Positions 9,102-22,826 of a stretch of DNA of 64,000 nucleotides are shown here, in pieces. Source of the stretch: Juglans regia. Its lineage: Eukaryota > Streptophyta > Magnoliopsida > Fagales > Juglandaceae. The DNA lies in assembly GCF_001411555.2 (NCBI RefSeq), contig NC_049905.1, positions 558,001 to 622,000 on the forward strand, in the 5' to 3' direction. A program made the translations under genes and the position numbers. Numbering within the stretch: the first letter of the stretch is position 1; every line of letters begins with the position of its first letter. Under the pieces are notes generated by a model that was not told the DNA's origin, did not search any database, and saw only the letters and a list, made by a program, of their open reading frames with translations.

Positions 9102-12100
9102 ATGGCGTCTATAAAGGGGGTAAGTAGATCGGCGTCCGTCGCTTTGGCACCGGACGCGCCGTACATGGCGGCGGGGACCATGGCGGGGGCCGTGGATCTG
9201 TCGTTCAGCTCATCAGCCAGTCTCGAGATATTCAAGCTTGATTTCCAGTCCGAAGATTGGGAGCTGCCTCTTGTTGGCGAGTCGCCGAGCTCTGAGCGCT
9301 TCAACCGCCTCTCTTGGGGCAAGGCCACTGCCGGATCCGCTTCCGAGCAGTTCTCGCTCGGTCTTATCGCGGGTGGACTCGTCGACGGAACCATTGATAT
9401 CTGGAACCCCCTCAGTCTGATCCGGTAATTGACCTGGAAATATATATTGAATTGGTCTCAGGGAGTTTGTGCTTAATAGTGAAGCCGAATTTGTATTGGA
9501 CGTTCATTGTTTCACCAAAATTTAATAAATAATAATTGATCCACCCAGTCAAAGTAGAGAGTAGTTAGTATCGAATTGAGTTGTATTGATGTTGGATATT
9601 TGATTTGACTTGTATAGGTTGAGGGGGTTTCGGCTTCCAGTGAATTGGAATGTGGGTTATTCTCCCCATTTTGTTACCTTTTTGAAATCAAAGCAGAGTT
9701 TGCAGTTCGGAGGCAATTTTTAGTTTGGTTTCTTAGTCATCAAAATAATGCAAAATTTAATCAATTGTACGCAGTCAGATGATAGATAATTTATAATTTT
9801 GACGTGCTCCCAAGGGTTATTTGAGGTTTTTTTTTTAATATGGTAGTTGGCATCTGTGAATCATGCGTCTGATGTGATTAGAATTTGTTGTTAGAAATAC
9901 ATGATTTTCCCAGAAACCGGAACAGAATGTAATTTTTGAATTTGTGATTTGACTTGAGGAATGTTTGTGATTTAAAAATGAATGGTGATAACTTGCTGAT
10001 TTAGCTCATGAGTAACAGAGGGAAGGGTTATTGGTGCTGGTGCATTTTTTTGTTAGAACATGTTTGAAAGGAATCGTTAGGGCCTTTTGTTGTGTTTTCC
10101 GGACTCTTGAGTTATTGTGTGAATCAACTACTACATAATTGTGCTGTTTTAGGATAGTTTTTGCCTTCTTTTTTTCATAATTGCATAATTTTCTATTTCC
10201 TTCTCTTCTTGTGTACACGGGCTTTGCCTATTTCATTCATATCAATAAAATTTACCTCTTACTTATAAAAAAAAAATTTCTATTTCCTTCTTTTCCCAGT
10301 CCTGAAGGAAATGAAAATGCTCTTGTTGGACATCTCTCACGGCATAAAGGGCCAGTAAGTATTGTACTTATGCATTATATTAGCCGTGTCTTTGTTGATG
10401 TTATTTCATCCTTGAACAGATTTGATGATTGCAAGTCATGCTTTATTGAGCATTTTCTTTTCTATTTCAGGTGCGTGGTCTTGAATTTAATACCATCACA
10501 CCAAACCTACTTGCATCTGGGGCTGATGATGGTGAAATTTGCATATGGGATTTGGCAAACCCTGCAGAACCTTCTCATTTTCCACCCCTAAGGGTATGTA
10601 GTTTAGTTGATTATGCCCAGTTTATCCATTTTGGATGATTTAAAATTCGAATTCAACCCAACTCTCTCTCTCTCCCTCTCCCCTTATATTTTAGTCATGG
10701 AGAATTAAAATTTACCCAGTCAGGTAATAATGTTCTGAGAACTTTCTGCAGGGTGGCAGCTCAACTGCGCAAGGAGAGATTTCGTGCTTATCTTGGAATA
10801 GCAAGGTTCAACATGTATTGGCATCCACTTCATATAATGGGACAACTGGTGAGGAAGGAAAATGTTATTCAAATTATTTGTTTTCTATTTCATGTCGTCT
10901 GTGATGTAATTTTTTTTTTTTTTTTTTTTATCTCTAGTGGTTTGGGACCTAAAGAAGCAAAAGCCAGTAATAAGGTAATCTTTTCGCTATTAATGTGATG
11001 TTTCCTGTGTGCTTGCGCTCGCATTTTTTTAAGTGCTGCAGTCTGATATGATTCCTGGGGCAACCTTTCTAAACATCTCACATAGCCTCTTTCAACTTGC
11101 AGCTTTTCGGACCCTGTTAGAAGGAGGTGCTCTGTTTTGCAGTGGAATCCTGATTTTGCTACTCATCTTGTTGTTGCATCAGATGAAGATAATTCACCTT
11201 CTGTTAGGGTATTGATTTTGCGACTGATGGTGCTTTTTGTGGTTTTTTTTTTGAGGTTATGTTGTTGGAAAAATAAATGTTCTGGTCTCTAATTTATTGT
11301 AATGCTTGTCTAAGCAGCTGTGGGATGTGCGGAACGTAATGTCACCTCTTAAAGAGTTCACGGGACATACTAAAGGTAATGACACTGATAGGATTTTCTT
11401 TTAACTTTTGCATTTCTTTTAAAAATTTTGAATTTATCATGCAAGTAGTAGACTATGAGTGAATGAACTTTCCTATATAAGGCCTGCTGTCTTTGACATT
11501 TTGTTTAGGTTATCCAATATGTTGTGGTTCCTCTCCCTCATTCCTATGATATTGAATCTCATAGAGTGGACTGGTTTTAGTTACAATTGGTGTAGCTCTG
11601 TCATTTTATACCACTTGGTAACATCTGACTATATTAATATTTTGCCAAGTCTACCATTGGATGGCATATCCTCCATGTGCTTGTCTTGCATTTGAAATTT
11701 CATATCATTCATTGTCATTTACTAAAGAATAAAAAAACTGCTCACTTAATGTACTTTTAAATTATAAAAAGACTATAACTCTGTGCAATGTAGTTCTTAA
11801 TTCTCAATTTTTATGTTATTGTACTTGGGCTATGCCTAATTACGTGGTTTAATAAATTTCTTATAAATTTTATTTTATTTTTTTATGTTATTTTCCAAGT
11901 ATGATGTGCTTCTAGAGGTCATATATCTAATGGCTGGTTTGCAATGGTATTGATATTTTGAGAATTTATTAAGTGTTGCAATATGTGAGAGCTATTAAGT
12001 AGTGAAATATTTAAAAGAGTTACATCAGGTATAATGTGAAACTAACGTGCATATTTATACATGCACACACATTATATCTCAATGAGTAGGGTGGCTATGT

Positions 12101-15100
12101 AAGCAGGGTCAACTGCAAACTTGTCAAAGAAATTGACTCGACATGATTATTGAAGTTTTCCAAGCCAGAGTCTGATTCTTATGATTGATATAGTTTGATT
12201 GTGAAATTTGCACCCTAATTTGACTTTAAGGTGGCGTTTGGATAATGAGTTGAGATGAAAGTTGAATAAAATATTGTTAGAATATTATTTTTTAATTTTA
12301 TTATTGTTTTGGGAATTGAGAAAGTTGAATTAGTTATTATATTTTGTTTGAGAGTTTGGGAAAGTTGGAATGATGCGATGATGAGATAAGATGAAACATT
12401 TTCACTGTCCAAACGGAGCCTAAATGGCATTAAAAAGATTTTCCACTACTGGAAGAATACATGTTTACTGATTGTTGCTTTATTATATATGTAAATGGAT
12501 GCCATATACTTTTTTTGATTGGCACCAGGTGTCTGGGAATAGCGTCTTGACTAATCCCGGGGATGCCACATACTATATTATAATACCTTTTGTTTTGTAA
12601 TTTCTTACTTGTATAAAGGTTCAAACTCATATATGTGTTTCTTGTTGCCATTGAGTGTGAAGTAGTTTTACTTTCAACGATACAATAATTGTTTTAGCTA
12701 AGCTGTTCCCGTACTTTCCAACATCCAAATGTATCATAATCGTTTTTGTTTTGCCATGCTTGCTTTTGATATTTTGTGCCTTTTTGGCATATGTATTACA
12801 CCAGGTGTAATTGCAATGGCATGGTGTCCCATTGACAGTTCCTATTTGATTACTTGTGCCAAAGATAGTCGGACTATTTGCTGGGACACTGTTTCTGGTG
12901 AGGTATGAAGTTTGCCTTCTTACCATGACCCCATATTTTTTAAATTTATTTTAATAAATCTCCTCCTATTATGATTTTTATCCTGGATTGTGGTTTCAGT
13001 GGAGAATACTTTGCACCATGTTGATGCTTTATTTTAGTTTTGACTTAGATTGTCACTTATGAAAAAAACTTTTGACTCAGATTGTATGTGAATTGCCTGC
13101 TGGAAACAACTGGAATTTCGATGTACACTGGTATCCAAAGATACCCGGGGTCATATCGGCATCTTCTTTTGATGGAAAAGTCGGCTTTTATAACGTTGAG
13201 GTATCTACCTATTTTATTCTCATGGATCTGTGTTAAAGGTTTTGCTTTATTTGAGTCACATTACAACCGATGACAAATTGGGTACAATTACAACAGAAGC
13301 AAGTTGAGAAAGTGATGAACATTTTTATTTTTGATTAGTAAATAAGTATCTTTATTGAATAGAATGAAACTAGGTAATGCCCAAGTACACAAGAAGTATA
13401 TAAAGTGAGACACCTAATTACATTCTAGTGAGTTGAAAAGAAGATAGAAACTCATGGACATTCCCACCCTTAAATACAATAGCAGAAAACCACTGTAAAA
13501 GAGAGAGTATAAAAAAATTCCAGATTTCCCCCACTGCACGCTCCTTGTTGTTAAAACACCTATCATTCTTTTCCGACCATAGACACCACATTAAGCACAA
13601 ATGTATCATTCGCCACAATGCTGCCAGTTGAGCGCTATTATGCCTCCTGTTTCAGCACGCTAGCAATTCCATCACACTCTTAGGCATGACCCAACTCAGC
13701 CTGGCTCTAGTAAGGATACCATCCCATAACTCCCCAGCCACCTCACAATGTAAAAGCAAATGATCTATTGATTCTTCATTTTTTTTATCCATGTTATATG
13801 CCGTTTTAATCTAAGCGGGCTTTTGCACGTGGAGCAATGTTTCTATGGAAACTTGGTCTTGAAACTACTTAGGTTGCGTTTGGTTGCATGACTCAGCTGA
13901 ACTAAGTCTAATTTTAAGCTGAATCTAACATCCAAACATCCGACTCTCAAATTACTAAACTCATCTCAACGCAAGACCCCTCCTTATGTGTGGGATCTAC
14001 AACCTTTTTCAACTTAACACATCTTTATACGTGGGACCCACAACCTTTTTCAACTTCCCATAAAAAATACTAAAGTCACCTTAACATCCAAACACACTTT
14101 AAACTCAGTTTAGATGGGCCCCCATAACTCTCTTTATTACTCAACTTACTATTATTCATAAATAACTGAGTTCAGCTTAACATCCAAACACAACCTAAAG
14201 ATTACCAAGACGGTTTTATGATATTATTAATATTTTCTTTTATTGGTTTCTCTACCTTGGTAGAACTGGTTGACTCATTTGTTAAATGGCTTACCTCTAA
14301 GTCTTCTTTTGTTTCCATCTTTATTAATGGGTTTTACTTATCCTTTTCCAGGGTTGCAGTCGGTATGGTGTTGGAGAGAATGTGTTTGGTGCAGGTAATG
14401 CATGTTTTACGGATTAGGTGTCATGAACTATAGTATCAGATTTCACATAGTGGTTGATAGTGTACTGGTTCTAGGGCTTATGTGCACTAACTGTTGGCCA
14501 CCTCCTTAAAAATCACCCCTCCCCAAGAAAATGGGATAGAATGTTTTCCCTGATATGTTAGACGCGTTAGTTATTAAATAGTTCAGATCAGAGGAAGTGG
14601 GCTTTGTCTTGGATTTCTGTCTTCAACTCATCTATTAATCCTTTCTCAAAATTTTAGGATTGTGTTGACAAGTAAGGAATATGACATGTGTATTGATCGT
14701 TAAGCCTTTTTTGGTGTATTAGGAAGGGTCTTGATAAAGTAAGTATACACACAGTATCAATGCATACATAGGTGTTGGCCTTTGTTCTAAATGGAACTTC
14801 TGGGCCCATTAAGGGAGTTATTTTACCAATCCAAAAAAAAGGAATAATATTCTTGAATTTACATTGTTGGAGTGCTTTGAGGTAACATACACTTGAACAG
14901 GTTTATTTATTTATTTTGTTCAAATAGTTTCTTGTTAGAACATTTATTCAGTTCAATCTAATATGTTCATTTCATCTGAATTTTTAAACTTTCTATTTTA
15001 GGTTTGATTTTCTGTTCCTTTAATCAGTTTGTTTAAGCAAGTTTTGTCATTTTTAAATAGGATTAGGTTTAAAAATAATCAAGAAAAGGAAACAAAGGTA

Positions 15101-18100
15101 TCATCAAAGTAATTTTAATTTACATCAGATACACATAATTAGAGAAAGGAGATCAAGGAAATCTTGGAAGCTAAAACTAGAGAGACTTGGGTGGGCTGCC
15201 ACAACGTTTGACTTTTAATGGGTAATTTCTGCAGATCATTAGTTAGTTAGTAGCGATTTCATGTAGGGAAGAAAAAAATTATGCATCCTAAGAAAGGATT
15301 TGTGGACTGATGCAGCAAATAAGTACTGATATGTATCCCCAGCAGCCCCCCCATTCCAAAGAATAAAAAAAATCCTCTGCTGCTAAGTTCTTGTAACTCA
15401 TTGTAGTGCCTGTGAAATTCAATATCCTAGTAGCTCTTTTTACATCAGTCTCTTCTGTGCAGGTCCTCTGAGGGCTCCAAAATGGTATAAACGTCCTGTT
15501 GGGGCATCTTTTGGCTTTGGTGGCAAGCTTATGTGGTTTTGCCCTAGGTCCTCTCCTGCAGGTGTTCCAGCTGGTGGTTCAGAGGTATCTCTATTGATCA
15601 GTACCTCTTTGTTTTGTTAGGAATTAGGATTTTCTTTTTCATATTTTCCCTCTTTGTACAGGTTTATGTGCACAACTTAGTTACTGAAGACAGTTTGGTT
15701 GGTCGATCGTCTGAATTTGAAGCTGCAATACAAAATGGTGAAAGGTCTTCGTTGAGGGTACTGTGTGAGAAGAAGTCACAAGAATCTGAGTATGTTACCT
15801 GTACTGGGGAATGGATTATTTTTATTATTTTCTTTTTCTGCAATAAGAAACCTTAATAAGTTTATTTAATAGAGCGGAGGATGACCGAGAAACTTGGAGC
15901 TTCTTGAAGGTTATGTTTGAAGATGATGGGACAGCTAGGACAAAGCTTCTTGCCCACCTTGGTTTCAGTGTACCTACTAATGAAAAAGAGAGTGTCCAAG
16001 ATGCTCTCTCCCAGGAAGTAAATGCACATGGACTTGAGGATGTTGTGGCGGAGAAGGTTGGATTTGGGGATGATAAAGAAGCCACCATTTTCCCTACTGA
16101 TAATGGGGAAGACTTCTTCAACAATATCCCTAGCCCCAAGGCTGATACACCTTTGTCAACCTCTCATGATAATTTTGCTATACCGGATGCTGTGGATGGT
16201 TTGGAACAATTGCAACAAGAACCAGATGGAGTTGGGGAGAGAGTTGACCCTACATTTAATGATGGTGTCCAACGTGCTTTAATTGTTGGAGATTACAAGG
16301 GGGCAGTTGCACAGTGCATATCTGCAAATAAAATGGCTGATGCTTTAGTTATTGCCCACGTTGGTGGTCCATCTTTGTGGGAGAGCACTCGCGATCAATA
16401 CTTTAGGACGAGCCATTCACCTTACCTAAAGGTAGTTCGAATATTCATCTTGAAGAGCCTTTTTTATCCTTTGATAAGTTAAGAAATATCTTGAAGAGCT
16501 TCATATTTAACTTAATGAACATATCAATCCTTGTAAAGGGATCAGAGACAGATATACCAGTCCATCTCGTCAATCTTTTATTTGTTATGGATTTTGGAGG
16601 ACTCTCATGGCATGCTTCATTTTCACTTTCAGGTTGTTTCTGCTATGGTGAACAATGATCTCTTGAGCATTGTTAATACTAGACCCCTGAAGTTCTGGAA
16701 AGAAACCCTTGCTCTTCTCTGTAGTGTAAGTTTCATAACTCTTAATAAATAAAATGTTTTGTATTGTGATATGGCAACACATTCTTATAGTAGGTGTATT
16801 TGAATGAATTTTTTTTATTACTATACAGAAAAAATTACATTGCTGAGCTTTTGCCCCATCATTATCTTCATTGTTTTGGAGTTTTAGGACTTGATCGGAC
16901 ACTTAGGGGTGGTTTGGATAGTGAGTTGCGATGAGATGAAAGTTAAGTTGAATAAATATTGTTAGAATATTATTTTTTAATATTATTTTTGTTTTTGGAT
17001 TTGAAAAAGTTAAATTGTTTATTGTATTTTGTTTGGAAGTTTGGGAAAATTGTAACAATTAGATGAGATGAATTGAGATGATTTTTGTATCCAAACAAGT
17101 CCATAGAATATCTCAGAATATTTGTGAATAGTAATGAAATGATTTGAGTTAAAATGTTTTATTGGTTTTTGGGAAATGAGAGAGAAAGTTAAATAAAAAT
17201 ATTATAGTTAAAAAAATTGTTTGAATATAATTTTTGTTTTGAAATTTGAAAAAGTTGTATTGTTTTTTGTGTTTTGTTTTGAAGTTTGTAAAAGTTGTAA
17301 TGATTAGGTAATAATTAGATGAAAAACTGAAGATTTGAAATTGAAAAGTGTTTTGTGTTCTAGTGATGTTTGGGAAGGAAATATATGAAAATATCTGAAA
17401 ATACTTGAAAATATCTTGTTACACAAAAAAGGCCTTAATGTGCATTATTCACACTGCAGTTTTTCTTATTTCCATGTACACATTTGCAGATATTATATCC
17501 ATTCTTTTATCCGCCCCATGTACTTGACTCTGCCTATTTTCTATCCTCAACAAAATTATAATTTACCAATCAAAATAAATAAATAAATAAATATAGAGAT
17601 ACATCCTTGCATGACTTGCCCCACTCCCCCAATAGCTGCATTTAGTTTCATGAATATCTGGAATGTGTTTTCTTTGGCATTTTTTGGACTAACTAATTTG
17701 TTTAATTTGTCTGAAATTATGGCTATTACTTAGTTGTAATTATATGAAATAGTTTCAAGCGGAAGTAATATTTATTGATCAAGAAATTATTGCATCAAGT
17801 ACAATCAATTTTTGCTTTTAATTAATCATCTTCAGTTAACAGTTTGCACAGAGAGATGAATGGACTGTGCTCTGTGACACACTTGCTTCTAAGCTCTTGA
17901 ATGCTGGTAACACGTTGGCCGCTACTCTTTGTTATATATGTGCTGGAAATATTGATAAAACTGTGGAAATCTGGTCGAGGAGTCTTCAAACTGAGCATGA
18001 AGGGAAATCCTATGTCGATCTTCTTCAGGTTAATTTCATTAGTTTGAGAGGTTCAGTTATGCATGTATTGCCAGAAAGCTTATTTTTCCCTTTTCAATTA

Positions 18101-21100
18101 TTTTATTAGGAATTGATGGAAAAGACGATTGTCCTTGCCTTGGCAACCGGGCAAAAACGATTCAGTGCATCTTTGTGTAAGCTTGTTGAGAAATATGCTG
18201 AAATCTTAGCAAGCCAAGGGCTTTTAACAACAGCCATGGAGTACCTTAAACTTTTGGGCTCTGATGAATTGTCACCAGAGCTTGTGATCTTAAGAGATCG
18301 CATTGCATTGTCTACAGTACCTGGTATGAGCTTTTGGTAATATCTTTGATGTAGTGTTTGAACCCCCTTGGTTGCTGGATGAAATTCTCTCATTTTTTGT
18401 ACATATTTTTGGCATATGTTATTTTTCATTTTATTTTGTAAAACACTCTCCTATTCTTCCTTTTGTTATACTGCTGTTTTGCCTGAAGTTATATATATAA
18501 ATTTGTCATTTTTCAATATGATCGTATTTGTTTCTGGACTAATTCATATCACAAGGTTGTAGCAATTGGTATTTTTCCAATGACATTACTGATGAAGCCA
18601 TTTGTAGCTTGAGTTCTGTTGTATATAGCGAGGATGTTCATTCTTACCATCTTCTTTTGTTGAATGAAAAATTGTCATAGTTATATGTTCTAGCATATTT
18701 TGATTTTCTAAATCATGAGCTTACCCGTGAGTTTATAATGTGGCATTTGGATGTTCTTCAATAATTTGTTTGTTGGCGACAACACTCTAAATTTTTAGGA
18801 AATGGCTGGTGGAGTAATGCCCTAGTCTAGTTTCTATTTTGGTGGTTTTTATGGGCTAGGAACGGGATACTTCCTTTTATGTAACCAATGGCCCAGGTTA
18901 CCTTCTGATGGAACCAAAAATAAGAAAGCAAATTTCAGTTTACAATTTAATCATTACTCAACCAAAGTTTTATATACCAATCATCTATCTGTTTTTAACC
19001 TACAATGTTAAATATTTCAGAATCTGGTACATGAGAGCAGTGTGGTGGACCTACGGACCTATGTTTATCTAGGGAAGGGGGGGGGGGGGGGTTTGGCACA
19101 ATTTTTTGAAAAGTCAAAATATACTCTAGTTTTTAATCATAATTTTATAAATATAGAAAATTGCTCCCTTATAATTCCCATATGCTCTGCAAAATTTTAT
19201 AAAATTCCAATATGCTTAGAAATGTCTCCAATTTTTTTCCTATAGTCCCAGAATTTTGTATAATTTTTATGAGAAATGATAGTTGCAGTCGTGAGTGCGT
19301 AAGCGCCGTGCAATCACTTTGAAAAAAGTGAATAAATACGGGACCTACATGAAAAAATAATAATTTTTTAATAGTGGATCTTTTTTTTCAAAGCGATTAC
19401 ACGGCGTTTGCACACTCCACGACTGCATGTAGCATTACTCAATTTTTGTATGCTATTTAATTTCAAGAGTGTGGTCTCACCAAAATTAAATCAAAACTAA
19501 GTTTAGGAGAAATAATAAACTTATTAATATAGATCTCAAAGTTTTTTGTTTTAAAACATTAGGTTTCTTAATATGGAATCCAAAGTAAAAATACAAGAAA
19601 AATCATTTAAGGTTGGTGATTTATATGGAAAATAGTTGAGAAGTTTTATCCTCTAGAGTCACTTCATTGAACAAGAAAAAACTTATTTAATGTCTCTATT
19701 ATAGTATTATAGCTTAATGTGACACGAAAATATTTAGAGTTTATATGAAACTTAATAAACTAGCTTACATACTAGAATGAAAGATGACATTATAAAAGAT
19801 CACTTGATAGTTTCTATGAAGCAAATAAATTCTAAATATTTCATTACAATAATAATAATGAATGAACATTATTTCATGAAACATTATCATCAAAAATCTG
19901 AAACATATATTAAGACGTATTTTTAGAATTTATTTCTACGTGTATGTTGCAAATTATCGAGATCTAATTATATATATAGTTATGTTTTTATGATTGTTGA
20001 ATCTCAATGTGTAACACTAGAAAATTTGGCCCTCCCCTCAGAAAAAATGCTGTTCTGCCACTGCAGGAGAGTAACATCAATAAGTAAGCAATTGGGTTTT
20101 GGCCACCCCCACCCCTAAGACTAGCTTGCTATACTTGAGTTGTTATAATGGAGAGTAGTTTTCACTGATGGTGCCTCGGTCAAAGGTGCCTCGTACGCTT
20201 TGGTGTTGAGGTCATTGGCGGGTAGTCCGGCCGAGAATAGCTCCGTGGCGGAAGGAAAGGGTAAGGCACTTATAGGAGACAAAGGCTGTCAGGTGACATT
20301 GGGAGAAGTGGAGGGGGTCTTGTGGGTTGTCAAAACTCAATTGACGGGAATTATGGAGTATGTGAGAGATCTCATGATTAAAGTGGATAAGGGGTTGGAC
20401 CTAGTCATGGGTTTGGGTGGCTGGTCGAAAACGGACGAGGGGAGGGGGGGTGGGCGATGGTAGATCCTACAGGTTTGAAGGCCTTAAGGGCACTGGCAAA
20501 GGGTGTTTTGACGCCGTCACAAATAGGGTCGTTGGACGCCGGTGTCACTTAGGACATTGGCAGCTTGTCGTTTGACGGCCCTCAGTCACCAGTTGCAAAT
20601 GGGGTTGATATTTTTTTCCAGGGTTCACTTTCAGTTGAAGATGTGGGTCCTTCTAGAGTTGAGTACTTTGGAAGAAACAAACGAGCCTCTTTTAGAAGAT
20701 GAAAATGGGGTAATAGAAGGTAGTGCTTCCCTTACTTGTTCTATGCCTCCTAAGGGAGCATTATGGTCTGAAAAAGTGGTACAAAAAGGATCGTCGGGGG
20801 GTGGAGCACATACAAGCAATGTCCTCGTCTATGGAGGGGAGGAACCTTTAATGGTGATAACAACAATGGATAGCAACCTTATAGCTGTTGAGGAGGTTCG
20901 AGATTTGAATTCAGGAAATGGCGGGGAGGAAATTATGAATTTGTCGTTGGTGCCTTGTGAGGAGAAATGTCTAGGGTCGGGAGTGTAGTTGGGTACTATG
21001 TATGGGGATAATGTTGTTCTTTTGGTTTCTCTTCTTCCGATAAACAATATAGCGGGTTCACCATTGGATTGGGTTCTGTGTAAGGTTAATGAGATTCAGC

Positions 21101-22072
21101 ATATCGTGCGATTGTGGTGAGCCACTCGCTAGAAACCAAATCAAGTTTTAAGAAAAGTAGGGACTTAAAGTGTCTTTCTTGGGCAATCAACTACGACGCT
21201 AAGGGTGGTAGCTCAAGTCGAGGGAAGACTAGATGGAGGGCATTATGAAGACGTTCTTATAAAGGGAGTTTCGGGTGGAGTATTAGTCTTAAGGGAAACA
21301 AGGGGTTGGGGTTAGGGAGGTGTGTTCTATTCCAATTCGGGTTTGGTGTATTTTGGGTAGTTTTTCACTTGCTTTTTGGGTCATTAGGAGCTCTCTAGTA
21401 TGGGTTAGGTGTTTTCTTGTATACATCTAGTGTACTTGGTTACTCCTATTGATATATATATATATATAATATTTTTACTTGTCAAAAAAAAGTTTTCACT
21501 GATGGAAATAATTGCCCACAAGCCACATGCATGAAGTAAGATAAGGGGAATTAAACCCAAGATTTCTGGTTTCTTTTCCATTGCCAGTCGACTGGTGCTT
21601 GTATAAAAATATCTGGAAAGAGTAATGATACACCTACAACTCTTTTACAATTATTTTACAACCCATGTTACAATCAACCAATGCAAATTTGCAATTTTGC
21701 CACTTCTTTAAAAATGAATTTCAATTTTACAAAGCTACCCTCTATTCATATAGAGTTGTAAAATAGTTAGAAAAGAGTGGTAACTTAATCATTTTCCATA
21801 TTGAATAATCAGATGGTTAACTTCTCTCTTGATTAAGCTATTTTTTGTGGAGCCTACCCTCTCATATTGTCTTCTCTTTTGCCTCCATATTTAGTTTCAA
21901 TTTATGAATTTCTTTTACATTTGTTGCAGAGAAAGAAGTTGTTGAAAACTCTCAAACACTAAGTCCAGCAGTATATGGTGCTGATCAATCCAATTTTGGC
22001 TTGGTTGATACCTCTCAGTCTTATTATCAGGTACTCTATTCATGAATCTCTCTCTCTCTCTCTCTCTCTGTT

Positions 22073-22116
<44 letters not shown>

Positions 22117-22780
22117 TGTGGTTTCAGATGCTGTTTAATTGCCAACTTTGTTTTGCTACTTCGAGGGTATTCTTATGTGTGTTTTTCCAATGATGTTTGC
22201 TGCTTAGGAAACAGCAACATCACATATGCAACCAAGTGTTCCTAGCAGTCAATATGGTGGGAATTATCAACATCCTTCTGGTGCTCCTTATGGAGGGGGA
22301 TATGGTGCTCCTGGCTCATATCAGCCACCAAATTTATTCCTTCCATCCCAGACACCGTCTCAGGTAGTTTGTGTTATGGCTTCAGGCTTCAGGCTTCATC
22401 AAGTACTTCTAGCATATTTTCATTTTGTTTCTATTTATATTCACACCCTTATGGCTGGATGTAGTTCATATATAAATCTTCTGAATTGAGCTTGATCCCT
22501 CTATTGCCTGTGTCATAGTGTGTAAAGTTTATTGTTGCCTGTCATTTAAGAAACTTATAGCATTCAGCATGTTAATTTTGTTGTCTCTAAATAGTCATAT
22601 TATGTGAGTTTTATGACCTTTTTTCCTTCCCACCAGCCAAATTTTCCCGCACCTCCTGTCGCCACTCAACCTGTTGCTAGGCCCTTTATTCCTGCAACTC
22701 CTCCTGCACTGAAAAATGCAGAGCAATATCAGCAGGCCACATTGGGTTCTCAGTTGTATCCTGTATGCAGATATACTTTT

Positions 22781-22826
<46 letters not shown>

